DNA of 64,000 bases from Leifsonia sp. Leaf336. Lineage in GTDB: Bacteria; Actinomycetota; Actinomycetes; Actinomycetales; Microbacteriaceae. The notes under the pieces were generated by a model that saw nothing but the letters and a program-made list of their open reading frames with translations, was not told the origin of the DNA and made no database searches. Positions 24,465 to 33,188 of the stretch are shown here, one piece after another. Where the stretch lies: positions 434,001-498,000 of the forward strand of contig NZ_LMOZ01000001.1 of NCBI RefSeq assembly GCF_001423695.1, read 5' to 3'. Every line of letters starts with the position of its first letter. Position 1 is the first letter of the stretch. The position numbers and the translations under genes are program-made.

Positions 24465-24568
24465 GGGTCCCGCTCACCGTTCGGCCTCCTGCGCCGAGCC
24501 GAGCCGAGCACAGCCTCGCCGCCCGAGTGCGGAGCACCTCGTCACCGTCGACTGAAGGGACCCTTGCG

Positions 24569-26230
24569 ATGAACAAACCCAGAACGCGCCTCCGCCGTTC
24601 ACTCGTCGCCCTCGCCGCCGCCGCATCGCTGCTGGCGATGAGCGCGTGCAGTATCCAGACCTCCGCCTCCAACGGATCCGGCAACTCGGGGGCCAGCGGC
24701 TCCCTGCTCTTCGGCGCGGACGGCGGCAACCCGACGTTCGTGCGCAACTTCAACCCGTTCTCGCCGACCGCCCGCACGGGCGCTCACTACATGTACGAGC
24801 CCCTGCAGGTCGTCAACGCCATCGACGGCAAGGCCACGCCGTTCCTCGCGACCGGCGACAAGATCGTCGACCCGAAGACGATCGAGTACACGATCCGCTC
24901 GGGCGTCGACTGGTCCGACGGCAAGCCGTTCACCGCGGCCGACGTCGTCTACACGTTCGACCTCCTCAAGAAGACGCCGGCGCTCGACCTCCTCGGCCAG
25001 TGGCAGAACATCGACACGATCAGCTCGTCGGGCAGCACGGTGACGTTCCACCTCAAGGGCCCGAACGTCCCCGCGGCGAACATCATCGACCAGCAGATCA
25101 TCGTGCCGGAGCACGTCTGGAAGTCCGTCAACGACCCGGTGACGTGGCCGAACGAGAAGCCGGTCGCCACCGGTCCGTACGTCGTCGGCGACTTCGCGCC
25201 GAACCAGTACACGATGGTCAAGAACACCAAGTACTGGCAGGCCGACAAGGTCGCGGCCGAGAAGCTGGTGCTCCCGGCCTCCAACACCAGCCTCCAGATC
25301 GTCAAGGGCGGCTACGACTGGGCCTACTCGTTCATCGACAATGTCGACAAGACCTGGGTGGGTGCGAACAAGCAGCACAACAAGTACTGGTTCCCGCCCG
25401 GCGGCACCATCTCGCTGATCCCCAACCTGACCAAGGCGCCGTTCAACAACCTGGACTTCCGTGCGGGCCTGGCCTCCGCGCTCGACCGCGACAAGATCGC
25501 GAACGACGCCGAGCAGGGCTACGTGAAGGCCGCGGGCCAGAACGGCCTGCTGCTGCCGAACGCGCAATCGTGGCTGAACTCCTCGCTGCCGAACCAGGGG
25601 ATGATCAAGCAGGACACCCAGAAGGCGCTGCAGTCGTTCGCGAAGGCCGGCTACACGCAGCAGGGCGGCAAGCTCGTCGACTCCTCCGGCCAGCAGCTCC
25701 AGCTCACGATCACCACGCCCAACGGCTACACCGACTGGCTCCGCGGCGTTCAGGCCATCCAGTCGCAACTGCAGTCGCTCGGGATCGCGGTGACGATCGA
25801 CCAGCCGCAGCCGGCCGCCTACACCCAGGCGCAGAACAACGGCGACTTCCAGCTCCTGATGGGTGCGTTCGGAGGCGCGGGCAGCGTCTACCAGGACTTC
25901 AACACCCTGATGAGCAGCCAGTTCGCCAAGCCGATCGGCACGGCGGCGTCCGGCAACTTCGAGCGGTTCAGCGACCCGCAGGCGGATGCCCTGCTCGCGC
26001 AGATGCGTTCGGCCACCTCCGACAGCCAGCAGAAGAAGATCGCCGGCCAGCTGCAGGAGGTCATGTACACCAAGATGCCCGTCATCAGCCTGTTCTACGG
26101 CGGCCTCTGGGGCCTGTTCAGCGACAAGAGCTTCACCGGCTGGCCGAGCGAGAGCGACCCGTACGCGACCCCGGCCACCTGGACGGAGAACTCGCTGCTG
26201 ATCCTCACCCACCTCACGAAGGCGAAGTGA
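24569..26230 (+). CDS. Family 5 extracellular solute-binding lipoprotein (oligosaccharide/peptide type)
   Basis: A protein of 553 aa. The signal peptide ends in LLAMSAC (Cys27). The SBP_bac_5 domain has LFGADGGNPTFVRNFNPFSPTARTGAHYMYEPL near the start and the core IEYTIRSGVDWSDGKPFTAADVVYTFDLL. AAGGGA precedes the ATG. Family 5 binders mostly take peptides, but a subset linked to glycosidases binds cello- or beta-gluco-oligosaccharides. The LacI regulator and GH1 enzyme favour the latter here. A 34-bp palindrome follows the gene. Confidence 0.9.
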   Translation: MNKPRTRLRRSLVALAAAASLLAMSACSIQTSASNGSGNSGASGSLLFGADGGNPTFVRNFNPFSPTARTGAHYMYEPLQVVNAIDGKATPFLATGDKIVDPKTIEYTIRSGVDWSDGKPFTAADVVYTFDLLKKTPALDLLGQWQNIDTISSSGSTVTFHLKGPNVPAANIIDQQIIVPEHVWKSVNDPVTWPNEKPVATGPYVVGDFAPNQYTMVKNTKYWQADKVAAEKLVLPASNTSLQIVKGGYDWAYSFIDNVDKTWVGANKQHNKYWFPPGGTISLIPNLTKAPFNNLDFRAGLASALDRDKIANDAEQGYVKAAGQNGLLLPNAQSWLNSSLPNQGMIKQDTQKALQSFAKAGYTQQGGKLVDSSGQQLQLTITTPNGYTDWLRGVQAIQSQLQSLGIAVTIDQPQPAAYTQAQNNGDFQLLMGAFGGAGSVYQDFNTLMSSQFAKPIGTAASGNFERFSDPQADALLAQMRSATSDSQQKKIAGQLQEVMYTKMPVISLFYGGLWGLFSDKSFTGWPSESDPYATPATWTENSLLILTHLTKAK

Positions 26231-26234
26231 TTCC

Positions 26235-26268
26235 TGGCCGGTCGCGGGAGGCCTCCCGCGACCGGCCA
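26235..26268 (+). terminator. Perfect 34-bp palindrome between SBP and permease genes
   Basis: Two 17-bp arms (TGGCCGGTCGCGGGAGG and its exact complement) abut without a spacer at 26251/26252, five bases after the SBP stop. In RNA it would fold into a very stable hairpin. Such intra-operonic hairpins commonly protect or partially terminate the SBP message so that the binding protein is made in excess. Confidence 0.7.
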
Positions 26269-26300
26269 CTGCCGAACCCCACACATCGAAAGGAGGCGTC

Positions 26301-27281
26301 GTGCGCTATCTGCTGGGCAAGCTCGGACTCTTCGTCCTCACGCTCTGGGCCGCCATCACAATCAACTTCATCCTCCCGCGTCTGATGCCGGGATCGCCCG
26401 CCGACGCGGCGATCGCCAAGCTCAGCCAGAACGGCCCGGTCTCACCGGCGATGCGCGCCTCCATCGAGGCCCAGCTCGGCGTGCCGACCGGCAGCCTCTG
26501 GGACCAGTACGTCACGTACCTCGGCCAGGTCGTCCACTTCGACTTCGGGCCGTCGTTCAGCTACTTCCCGCAGTCGGTCTCGAGCCTGATCGGGGCGGCG
26601 CTGCCCTGGACGCTCGTGCTCGTCGGCACCGTGACCATCCTCGCCTTCGTGCTCGGCACGCTGCTCGGCGTGCTGGCGGCGTGGAAGCGCGGCACCGCGC
26701 TCGACACCGTCCCGACGGTGGGAGGCCAGTTCCTCTCCGCGTTCCCCTACTTCTGGATCGCGCTGCTGCTGCTGTTCTTCTTCGGGTACGTGGCCGGCTG
26801 GTTCCCGACCAGCGGGGCGTACTCGCAGACCGCGACGCCGAACTGGAGCTGGGACTTCTTCACCGATGCCGTCTACCACGGGATCCTGCCCGGGCTCACG
26901 ATCCTGCTCACCGCCTTCGGCGGCTGGATCATCGGCATGCGCAACGCCATGGTGAACACCCTCGGCGAGGACTACGTGACCTTCGCGGAGGCAAACGGCC
27001 TGCGCACGCGCACCGTCGCGCTGCGCTATGCGGCGCGCAACGCGGTCCTGCCGCAGTTCACGTCGTTCGGCATGGTGCTGGGCGGCGTCGTCGGGGGCTC
27101 CCTGCTCGTGGAGACCGTGTTCGCCTACCCGGGCGTCGGCCTCCTCCTCTTCCACGCGGTCACGAACCAGGACTACCCGCTGATGCAGGCGCTGTTCCTC
27201 ATCATCACGGTGAGCGTCCTGATCGCGAACTTCCTGGTGGACATCCTGTACGGCGTGCTCGACCCGAGGACCAGACGATGA
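26301..27281 (+). CDS. ABC permease, DppB/OppB family
   Basis: A permease of 326 aa. The first helix (LFVLTLWAAITINFILPRLMPGSPAD) is followed by a large extracytoplasmic loop and five more helices. The DppB-type coupling loop is VNTLGEDYVTFAEANGLRTRTVALRYAARNAVLP, and the C-terminus LLVDI-like LVDILYGVLDPR is standard. GTG start with AAAGGAGG close upstream. It pairs with the next permease. Confidence 0.93.
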   Translation: MRYLLGKLGLFVLTLWAAITINFILPRLMPGSPADAAIAKLSQNGPVSPAMRASIEAQLGVPTGSLWDQYVTYLGQVVHFDFGPSFSYFPQSVSSLIGAALPWTLVLVGTVTILAFVLGTLLGVLAAWKRGTALDTVPTVGGQFLSAFPYFWIALLLLFFFGYVAGWFPTSGAYSQTATPNWSWDFFTDAVYHGILPGLTILLTAFGGWIIGMRNAMVNTLGEDYVTFAEANGLRTRTVALRYAARNAVLPQFTSFGMVLGGVVGGSLLVETVFAYPGVGLLLFHAVTNQDYPLMQALFLIITVSVLIANFLVDILYGVLDPRTRR

Positions 27282-28243
27282 CTCAGAAGGAACCCACGAT
27301 GACGCAGCCACCGACGACGACCTCCGTCCGTGCGACAGAGGTCGCGGCCGCCGCGGCGAGCGACAACAGGAAGTGGAACCCGCTCCGGGTGGTCGGGCGC
27401 GCGTTCGGGACCGTCTGGTCGGAGCCGAAGGCGCGCTTCGGCATCGTCCTTCTCGCGCTGTTCATCCTGATGGCGATCTTCGCCCCGCTGATCGCGCCGT
27501 ACGATCCGCACGACACCTCCTTCCCGCACGGCCAGGACGGCAGCGCGGCGCACCTCCTCGGCACCACGGCCGTCGGCCAGGACGTGCTCTCGCAGCTGAT
27601 CTGGGGCTCCCGGATCTCGGTGTCGGTGGCCCTGGTCGCCGGACTGCTCAGCACGATCATCGCGGTCGCCGTCGGCCTCAGCTGGGGCTACGTGCGTGCG
27701 TTCTGGGGCGAAGGCGTCGGCTTCGTCGTCAACCTCTTCCTGGTCATCCCGTCGCTGCCGCTCATGATCGTGATCGCGGCGTACCTCCACAACGGCGGGA
27801 TCGGCGTCATCGTGCTCGTGGTCGTGGTGACCGGCTGGGCGTGGGGCGCCCGCGTGCTGCGCTCGCAGACGCAGACCCTCCGCTCGCGCGACTTCGTGAC
27901 CGCGGCCAAGTTCAGCGGAGAGAGCGCGAACCGGATCGTGTTCCGCGAGATCCTGCCCAACATGACGTCGCTGATCGTCGCGAGCTTCTTCGGCGCCGCG
28001 ACCGCAGCCATCCTGGCGGAGGCGGGCCTGGAGTTCCTGGGTCTCGGCGACCCGAACACGGTGAGCTGGGGAACGATGCTCTTCTGGGCGCAGAACAGCA
28101 ACGTGCTGCTCACCGGCCAGTGGGTGCAGCTCTTCGCGCCGGGCCTCATGATCGCGCTGTTCGCGGTCTCCATGACGTTCATCAACTTCGGAGTCGACGG
28201 GCTCAGCAACCCCCGTCTGCGCGAGAGGAAGGCGGCACGATGA
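27278..28243 (+). CDS. ABC permease, DppC/OppC family
   Basis: A permease of 321 aa with a cytoplasmic N-tail, first helix FGIVLLALFILMAIFAPLIAPYDPHD, then the binding-protein-dependent transport domain. The coupling loop is VTAAKFSGESANRIVFREILPNMTSLIVASF. The start may be ATG 27278 (ATGA overlap with the DppB stop, GAGGA upstream) or ATG 27299 (AAGGAA upstream); I use the coupled one. It forms the heterodimeric channel with the DppB-like protein. Confidence 0.93.
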   Translation: MTQKEPTMTQPPTTTSVRATEVAAAAASDNRKWNPLRVVGRAFGTVWSEPKARFGIVLLALFILMAIFAPLIAPYDPHDTSFPHGQDGSAAHLLGTTAVGQDVLSQLIWGSRISVSVALVAGLLSTIIAVAVGLSWGYVRAFWGEGVGFVVNLFLVIPSLPLMIVIAAYLHNGGIGVIVLVVVVTGWAWGARVLRSQTQTLRSRDFVTAAKFSGESANRIVFREILPNMTSLIVASFFGAATAAILAEAGLEFLGLGDPNTVSWGTMLFWAQNSNVLLTGQWVQLFAPGLMIALFAVSMTFINFGVDGLSNPRLRERKAAR

Positions 28244-29883
28244 GCCTACTGCGAGTCGAAGACCTGTCCGTCGTCTACGACGAAGGCCACGGCACCGCGT
28301 TCGAGGCGGTCAAGAAGGTCGGCTTCGAGCTCGACCAGGGCGAGTTCGTCGGGCTGGTGGGCGAGTCGGGATCCGGCAAGTCGACGCTCGGCTTCGCGCT
28401 CACCCGGCTGTCGAAGCCTCCGGCGCGCATCGCGGGAGGCCGCATCCTGTTCGACGGCACCGACATCGCCGCGCTCTCCACCGAGGAGGTGCGCACCCAG
28501 CGGCAGGGCGGCTTCGCCATGGTGCTGCAGTCGGGCATGAACGCGCTCAACCCGGTGCGGACGATCCGCAACCATTTCATGGACATCTTCGCCGCGCACG
28601 GTCATGTGCCGCCGCGTGCCAGGGCCGCCAGGGCGGAGGAGCTGATCGCCAAGGTCGAGCTGCCTCCCGCGACGCTGAACCGGTACCCCGGCGAGCTCTC
28701 GGGCGGGATGCGCCAGCGCGTCTCGATCGCGCTCGCCCTCTCGCTCGAGCCGCGGCTGATGGTCTTCGACGAGCCGACGACCGCGCTCGACGTGCTCGTG
28801 CAGCACGCCGTGATGAACACCATCCGGCAGCTCCAGGCGTCCGAGAACTTCACGGCCGTCCTCATCAGCCACGACCTCGGGGTCGTGCTGGAGGCGACGC
28901 AGCGCGTGCTCGTCATGCACGACGGCGTCATCGTGGAGGACGCCCCGAGCGAGCGCATCCTGAACGCTCCGCAGCACCCCTACACGCAGATGCTGCTGAG
29001 CCACTACGGCGACCCGCGGGCCGCCGAGGTGACCGTGCCGGGACTCGTCCGCCGCGCCGACGCAGACGTGCGCCCGGCGGACCGCCAGCGGGTGGGCGCA
29101 CGCGAGCCGATCGTCGTCTCGAACCTGACCAAGGTGTACCCGAAGGGGCGCAGGGGCAGCGCGACACGCGCCGTCGACGATGTGTCCTTCACTCTCGAAC
29201 CCGGGATGTCGATGGCGCTCGTCGGGGCCAGCGGCAGCGGAAAGTCGACGATCGCCAAGATGATCACCGGCGTGGAGCGGCCGACCTCCGGCACCATCGC
29301 GTTCGGCGGCACGCGTATCGACACGCTGCGCGGTCGCCGCGCGCTCAAGCAGCTGCATTCGGAGGTGCAGATGGTGTTCCAGGACCCGTACGCGGCGCTC
29401 AACCCCCTGCACACCGTCGAATACATCCTCACCAGACCGGTCGAGAACTTCACCGGTCTGCGCGGCGGCGCCGCCCGCGCGCGCGTGCTCGAACTGCTCG
29501 AGACGGTCGGACTCACGCCGGTCGAGAAGTTCGCGACCCGGCTGCCCCACCAGCTCTCGGGAGGCCAGCGCCAGCGTGTCGTCATCGCCCGCGCGCTCGC
29601 GAGCGACCCGCAGGTGATCATCGCCGACGAGCCGGTGTCGATGCTCGACATGTCCCTGCGCGCAGGCGTGCTCGCCCTGCTCGAAGAGCTGAGGCGCACC
29701 CGCGGCGTCAGCATGCTCTACATCACCCACGACCTGCTCAGCGCGCGGCTCGTCACCGACCGGATCATGGTGCTCGACAAGGGCGTCGTGGTCGAGCGCG
29801 GCGACACGGCCGAGGTGCTGCAACGACCCCAGGACGACTACACCGTGCGGCTGCTCGACGCCGTGCCGAGCCCGCGCGGCTGA
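28240..29883 (+). CDS. Fused double ABC ATPase (DppD-DppF type)
   Basis: A protein of 547 aa with two complete nucleotide-binding domains. Domain 1 has Walker A GESGSGKST (residues 41-49), signature LSGGMRQR and Walker B LMVFDEPTTALD. Domain 2 has Walker A GASGSGKST from about residue 328, signature LSGGQRQR and Walker B VIIADEPVSMLD. Separate DppD and DppF proteins are more usual; this fusion fixes their stoichiometry. The start overlaps the DppC stop as ATGA. It energises beta-glucoside/oligosaccharide uptake. Confidence 0.93.
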   Translation: MSLLRVEDLSVVYDEGHGTAFEAVKKVGFELDQGEFVGLVGESGSGKSTLGFALTRLSKPPARIAGGRILFDGTDIAALSTEEVRTQRQGGFAMVLQSGMNALNPVRTIRNHFMDIFAAHGHVPPRARAARAEELIAKVELPPATLNRYPGELSGGMRQRVSIALALSLEPRLMVFDEPTTALDVLVQHAVMNTIRQLQASENFTAVLISHDLGVVLEATQRVLVMHDGVIVEDAPSERILNAPQHPYTQMLLSHYGDPRAAEVTVPGLVRRADADVRPADRQRVGAREPIVVSNLTKVYPKGRRGSATRAVDDVSFTLEPGMSMALVGASGSGKSTIAKMITGVERPTSGTIAFGGTRIDTLRGRRALKQLHSEVQMVFQDPYAALNPLHTVEYILTRPVENFTGLRGGAARARVLELLETVGLTPVEKFATRLPHQLSGGQRQRVVIARALASDPQVIIADEPVSMLDMSLRAGVLALLEELRRTRGVSMLYITHDLLSARLVTDRIMVLDKGVVVERGDTAEVLQRPQDDYTVRLLDAVPSPRG

Positions 29884-29923
29884 CGTCCGGCGACCCATCC
29901 GATCTCGACCGAGGAGAAACTCT

Positions 29924-31096
29924 GTGCTCACCTTCCCCGACGGCTTCCTCTGGGGCGCCGCGACCGCGGCCCACCAGGTGGAGGGCAACAACGTCAACAG
30001 CAACTGGTGGGTCATGGAGCACACCCCCGGCACCCCGATCGTGGAGCCGAGCGGAGATGCCGCCGACCACTACCACCGGTATCCGGAGGACCTCCGGCTG
30101 CTCGCCGACGCCGGCCTGAACAGCTACCGCTTCTCGGTCGAGTGGGCGCGCGTCGAACCGGAGTGCGGTTTCGTCTCACGTGCCGCTCTCGACCACTACC
30201 GGCGGATGATCGACGCCTGCCTCGAGGTCGGTCTCGAGCCGGTCGTGACGCTGATGCATTTCACCGTGCCGCGGTGGATGGACGAGGCCGGCTTCTGGCG
30301 CAACCCGGAGGCACCCGACCTGTTCGCCCGCTACACCGAGACGGTGCTGCCGATCCTGGAGGATGGCGTGCGCTACGTGTGCACCATCAACGAGCCGAAC
30401 ATCGCCGCGATGCTGGCCGGAGGCGAGGACGCCCGCAACCTGGTCGCCTTCGGCCTCCCGAACCCCGACCTCCAGGTCGCCGACGCACTGCTCGCCTCGC
30501 ACCGGAGGTCGCGCGAAGTGCTCTCGTCGGTCCCCGGTCTGCAGAGCGGCTGGACGGTCGCGACACAGGACTTCCGGGCGGTCGACGAGCCCGGTGCGGC
30601 CGAGATGCTGCACGAGTACGGCTACCCGCGCGACGACTGGTACCTGGAGCAGGCGGAGGGCGACGACTTCGTCGGCGTGCAGGCCTACACGCGCACGTTC
30701 ATCGGGCCGGAGGGCCCGCGCCCGGTCGCCGAGGACGCCGAGACCACGCTGACCGGGTGGGAGTTCTACCCGCCGGCCGCCGCTAACGGCATCCGCTCGG
30801 CGTGGGAGAAGAGCGGGCACACGCCGGTGATGGTGACCGAGAACGGCATCGCGACCGCCGACGACGGCCGCCGCGTCGACTACACGAAGGAGTCGCTGCG
30901 CGCCATCCACGAGACGATCGAGGAGGGCATCGACGTGCGCGGCTACCTGCACTGGAGCGCGCTCGACAACTACGAGTGGGCCAGCGGCTACCGGCCGACC
31001 TTCGGGCTCATCGGCGTCGACCTGCAGACCTTCGAGCGGACGCCCAAGCCGTCGCTCGGCTGGCTCGGCGCCGTGGCGCGGCGCAACGCGCTGTGA
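29924..31096 (+). CDS. Glycoside hydrolase family 1 beta-glucosidase
   Basis: A protein of 390 aa, shorter than the usual 440-480. The N-terminal GH1 signature FPDGFLWGAATAAHQVEGNN is present, with the acid/base Glu157 in NEP and the nucleophile Glu306 in TENG. The C-terminal WSALDNYEWASGYRPTFGLIGVD is canonical. GTG start, GAGGAG upstream. There is no signal peptide, so it hydrolyses imported cellobiose or other beta-glucosides in the cytoplasm. The reduced length reflects missing loops in the second half of the barrel, which may widen substrate range. Confidence 0.95.
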   Translation: MLTFPDGFLWGAATAAHQVEGNNVNSNWWVMEHTPGTPIVEPSGDAADHYHRYPEDLRLLADAGLNSYRFSVEWARVEPECGFVSRAALDHYRRMIDACLEVGLEPVVTLMHFTVPRWMDEAGFWRNPEAPDLFARYTETVLPILEDGVRYVCTINEPNIAAMLAGGEDARNLVAFGLPNPDLQVADALLASHRRSREVLSSVPGLQSGWTVATQDFRAVDEPGAAEMLHEYGYPRDDWYLEQAEGDDFVGVQAYTRTFIGPEGPRPVAEDAETTLTGWEFYPPAAANGIRSAWEKSGHTPVMVTENGIATADDGRRVDYTKESLRAIHETIEEGIDVRGYLHWSALDNYEWASGYRPTFGLIGVDLQTFERTPKPSLGWLGAVARRNAL

Positions 31097-31137
31097 GCGC
31101 GAGATCCGCCCCGGCTCGGCGCTGGGTGGCCCTCCCG

Positions 31138-31196
31138 CCGAGGGGCACGTAGACGCCCCTTCCCGCGCGTTTTGAGGGCGTTTACGTGCCCCTCGG
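31138..31196. terminator. 21-bp inverted repeat downstream of the glucosidase gene
   Basis: Arms 31138-31158 and 31176-31196 are complementary over 21 bp with a single G-T wobble; the core is GAGGGGCACGTA. The 17-nt loop contains TTTT. It lies 41 bp past the GH1 stop and probably terminates the operon. Confidence 0.65.
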
Positions 31197-31235
31197 GAGA
31201 GCGGTGGTTGCGTCCGCGCCCTCCGGATGACACGA

Positions 31236-31253
31236 TTACCGAACGATCGGTAA
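31236..31253. promoter_or_regulatory. PaaR-box-like palindrome upstream of paaI-paaK
   Basis: TTACCGAACGATCGGTAA is symmetric in 16 of 18 positions and has the ACCGNNCGNNCGGT form that I recall for the TetR-type PaaR box of Corynebacterium glutamicum. It lies about 100 bp upstream of the thioesterase start. Confidence 0.6.
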
Positions 31254-31353
31254 GGAATTCGGGCGTCGCCGAGGACGCTCCGATCCTCCGGCGGGTGAGG
31301 ATGACGATGTCCGACACTGTCCTGGTGAACCCGGTGCGGCCCGAGGCACGCGC

Positions 31354-31788
31354 ATGAGCGCAGAACGGGTGCAGGCCGTGCGCCCGATGATGCAGCGGGA
31401 TCGCGCCTCCGCGGCCCTGGGCATGGTCGTCGAGAAGGACGAACCCGGCGAGTCGATCGTCAGCATGCAGGTGCGCGACGACATGACCAACGGCTTCGCC
31501 ATCACGCACGGCGGACTGGTGTTCGCGCTCGCCGACACCGCGTTCGCGATCGCGTGCAACGAGGACGAGCGAGTGACCGTTGCCGCCGGAGCCGACATCA
31601 CCTTTCTCAAGTCGACCAGCTCCGGGCAGACACTCACCGCGCACGCCGTACGCCGCAGCCTGGTCGGGCGCACCGGCGTCTACGACGTCACGGTCAGCGA
31701 CGAGACCGGCGATGTGGTCGCGGAGTTCCGCGGCCGCTCGCTCACCACCAACCGTGCCGCCGGCGACGCCCCCGGCACGGCCGACTGA
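31354..31788 (+). CDS. paaI: PaaI-type acyl-CoA thioesterase
   Basis: A hot-dog-fold protein of 144 aa with the PaaI signature NGFAITHGGLVFALADTAFAIACN, including the catalytic Asp in the central helix. The strand GADITFLKSTSSGQTLTAHA follows. PaaI rescues CoA from dead-end hydroxyphenylacetyl-CoA products. It is followed 14 bp later by paaK, and the pair sits behind a PaaR-like box. The ring-epoxidase genes (paaABCDE) are not in this window. Confidence 0.9.
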   Translation: MSAERVQAVRPMMQRDRASAALGMVVEKDEPGESIVSMQVRDDMTNGFAITHGGLVFALADTAFAIACNEDERVTVAAGADITFLKSTSSGQTLTAHAVRRSLVGRTGVYDVTVSDETGDVVAEFRGRSLTTNRAAGDAPGTAD

Positions 31789-31802
31789 ACCCGGAGGCAT
31801 CC

Positions 31803-33116
31803 GTGTCGAAGACGACCACAGCTTCCGCCGGGCTCGACCTCACCGAGGTCGAGCCGGCGACCATCACCCGAGACGAGCTCCGCGACCTGCAGCTCCGGCG
31901 CCTCCAGTGGACGGTGCGGCACGCGTACGAGAACGTGCCGCTCTACCGCGCGAAGTTCGACGCGGCCGGCGTCGGGCCTGCCGACATCCGCACTCTCGAC
32001 GACATCCGCCTCCTGCCGTTCACCACGAAGGAGGACCTCCGCTCGACCTACCCGTTCGGGATGTTCGCGGTGCCCATGGCGGAGGTCCGCCGCATCCACG
32101 CGTCGTCCGGCACGACCGGGAGGCCGACGGTTGTCGGCTACACGCAGGGCGACCTCGACCGCTGGGCCGACCTGGTCGGGAGGTCGCTGCTGGCCGCGGG
32201 CGTGGAGGCCGGCTGGAAGGTGCACAACGCCTACGGCTACGGCCTGTTCACGGGAGGCCTCGGCGCGCACGCGGGGATCGAGCGGATCGGCGCGACCGTC
32301 ATCCCGATGTCGGGAGGCCAGACCGCCCGGCAGGTGCAGCTCATCCACGACTTCGAGCCTGACGCGATCATGTGCACGCCCAGCTACCTTCTGACGATCG
32401 CCGACGCCATCGAGGCTGCGGGGCTCGACCCGCGCGGCACGACGCTGAAGGTCGCGATCCTCGGCGCGGAGCCCTGGACGAACGAACTGCGGGCCGAGAT
32501 CGAGCGCCGGCTCGGCCTCGACGCCGTCGACATCTACGGCCTCAGCGAGGTGATGGGCCCGGGGGTCGCGAGCGAGTCCGTCGCGACGAAGGACGGCCCG
32601 CACGTGTGGGAGGACCACTTCCTCCCCGAGACGATCGACGGCGACACGGGGGAGCCGGTCGCCGACGGAGAGCACGGCGAACTCGTCTTCACCTCGCTGA
32701 CCAAGGAGGCGTTCCCGGTCATCCGCTATCGCACGCGCGACCTGACGCGCCTGCTGCCGGGCAGCGCCTACCCGGCGCTGCGCCGCATCGAGAAGATCAC
32801 CGGCCGCGACGACGACATGATCATCCTCCGCGGCGTGAACCTCTTCCCCACCCAGATCGAGGAGCTCGTGCTCGGCATCGAGACGCTCACTCCGCATTTC
32901 GTGCTCGAGCTGCGCAAGGAGGGCAGGCTCGACACGCTCACGGTGCGCATCGAGCGGCATCCCGCCCTCGACCGCGAGGTGTGCGAGGCGGCCGCGAAGG
33001 TGCTCCAGCAGCGGATCAAGACCCATATCGGCACCACCGTCGACGTCGTCCTCGCCGAGCCCGCCGAGCTCCCGCGCAGCGAGGGCAAGTACAAGCGCGT
33101 CTACGACTACCGCTGA
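31803..33116 (+). CDS. paaK: Phenylacetate-CoA ligase
   Basis: An adenylating enzyme of 437 aa. The P-loop-like motif SSGTTGRPTVVGYT starts at residue 101, followed by YGLSEVMGPGVASE (aromatic/adenine pocket) and IRYRTRDLTRLLPG. The C-terminal hinge GRDDDMIILRGVNLFPTQIEE and final Lys in SEGKYKRVYDYR complete the fold. GTG start with GGAGG 8 nt upstream. It activates phenylacetate to its CoA thioester, the entry step of aerobic phenylacetate degradation. Confidence 0.95.
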   Translation: MSKTTTASAGLDLTEVEPATITRDELRDLQLRRLQWTVRHAYENVPLYRAKFDAAGVGPADIRTLDDIRLLPFTTKEDLRSTYPFGMFAVPMAEVRRIHASSGTTGRPTVVGYTQGDLDRWADLVGRSLLAAGVEAGWKVHNAYGYGLFTGGLGAHAGIERIGATVIPMSGGQTARQVQLIHDFEPDAIMCTPSYLLTIADAIEAAGLDPRGTTLKVAILGAEPWTNELRAEIERRLGLDAVDIYGLSEVMGPGVASESVATKDGPHVWEDHFLPETIDGDTGEPVADGEHGELVFTSLTKEAFPVIRYRTRDLTRLLPGSAYPALRRIEKITGRDDDMIILRGVNLFPTQIEELVLGIETLTPHFVLELRKEGRLDTLTVRIERHPALDREVCEAAAKVLQQRIKTHIGTTVDVVLAEPAELPRSEGKYKRVYDYR

Positions 33117-33122
33117 GCTGGC

Positions 33123-33187
33123 GCGACATTCGTGACGAATGTCGCTTTTCGTGCCACGAAACACGCCATTCGTGACGAAGGTCGCGC
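33123..33187. repeat. Triple-palindrome element, copy A
   Basis: Three adjacent palindromes: GCGACATTCGT-G-ACGAATGTCGC (33123-33145, perfect 11+1+11), TTTCGTG-C-CACGAAA (33147-33161, perfect), and an imperfect one centred on TTCGTGACGAA (33169-33179) followed by GGTCG. It occupies the gap between convergent paaK and tetR and closely resembles the element at 50221-50280. It is likely a bidirectional terminator or a REP-type dispersed repeat. Confidence 0.75.
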
Positions 33188-33188
33188 C

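Noticed and set aside
27373-29883. 836-aa frame suggesting a permease-ATPase fusion
   Set aside because: The N-terminal part is a shadow of the DppC gene; the ATPase starts at 28240 with an ATGA overlap.
33123-33187. Considered as an attachment site or IS end
   Set aside because: No integrase, transposase or target duplication nearby; two structured copies between convergent genes fit a REP or terminator role better.
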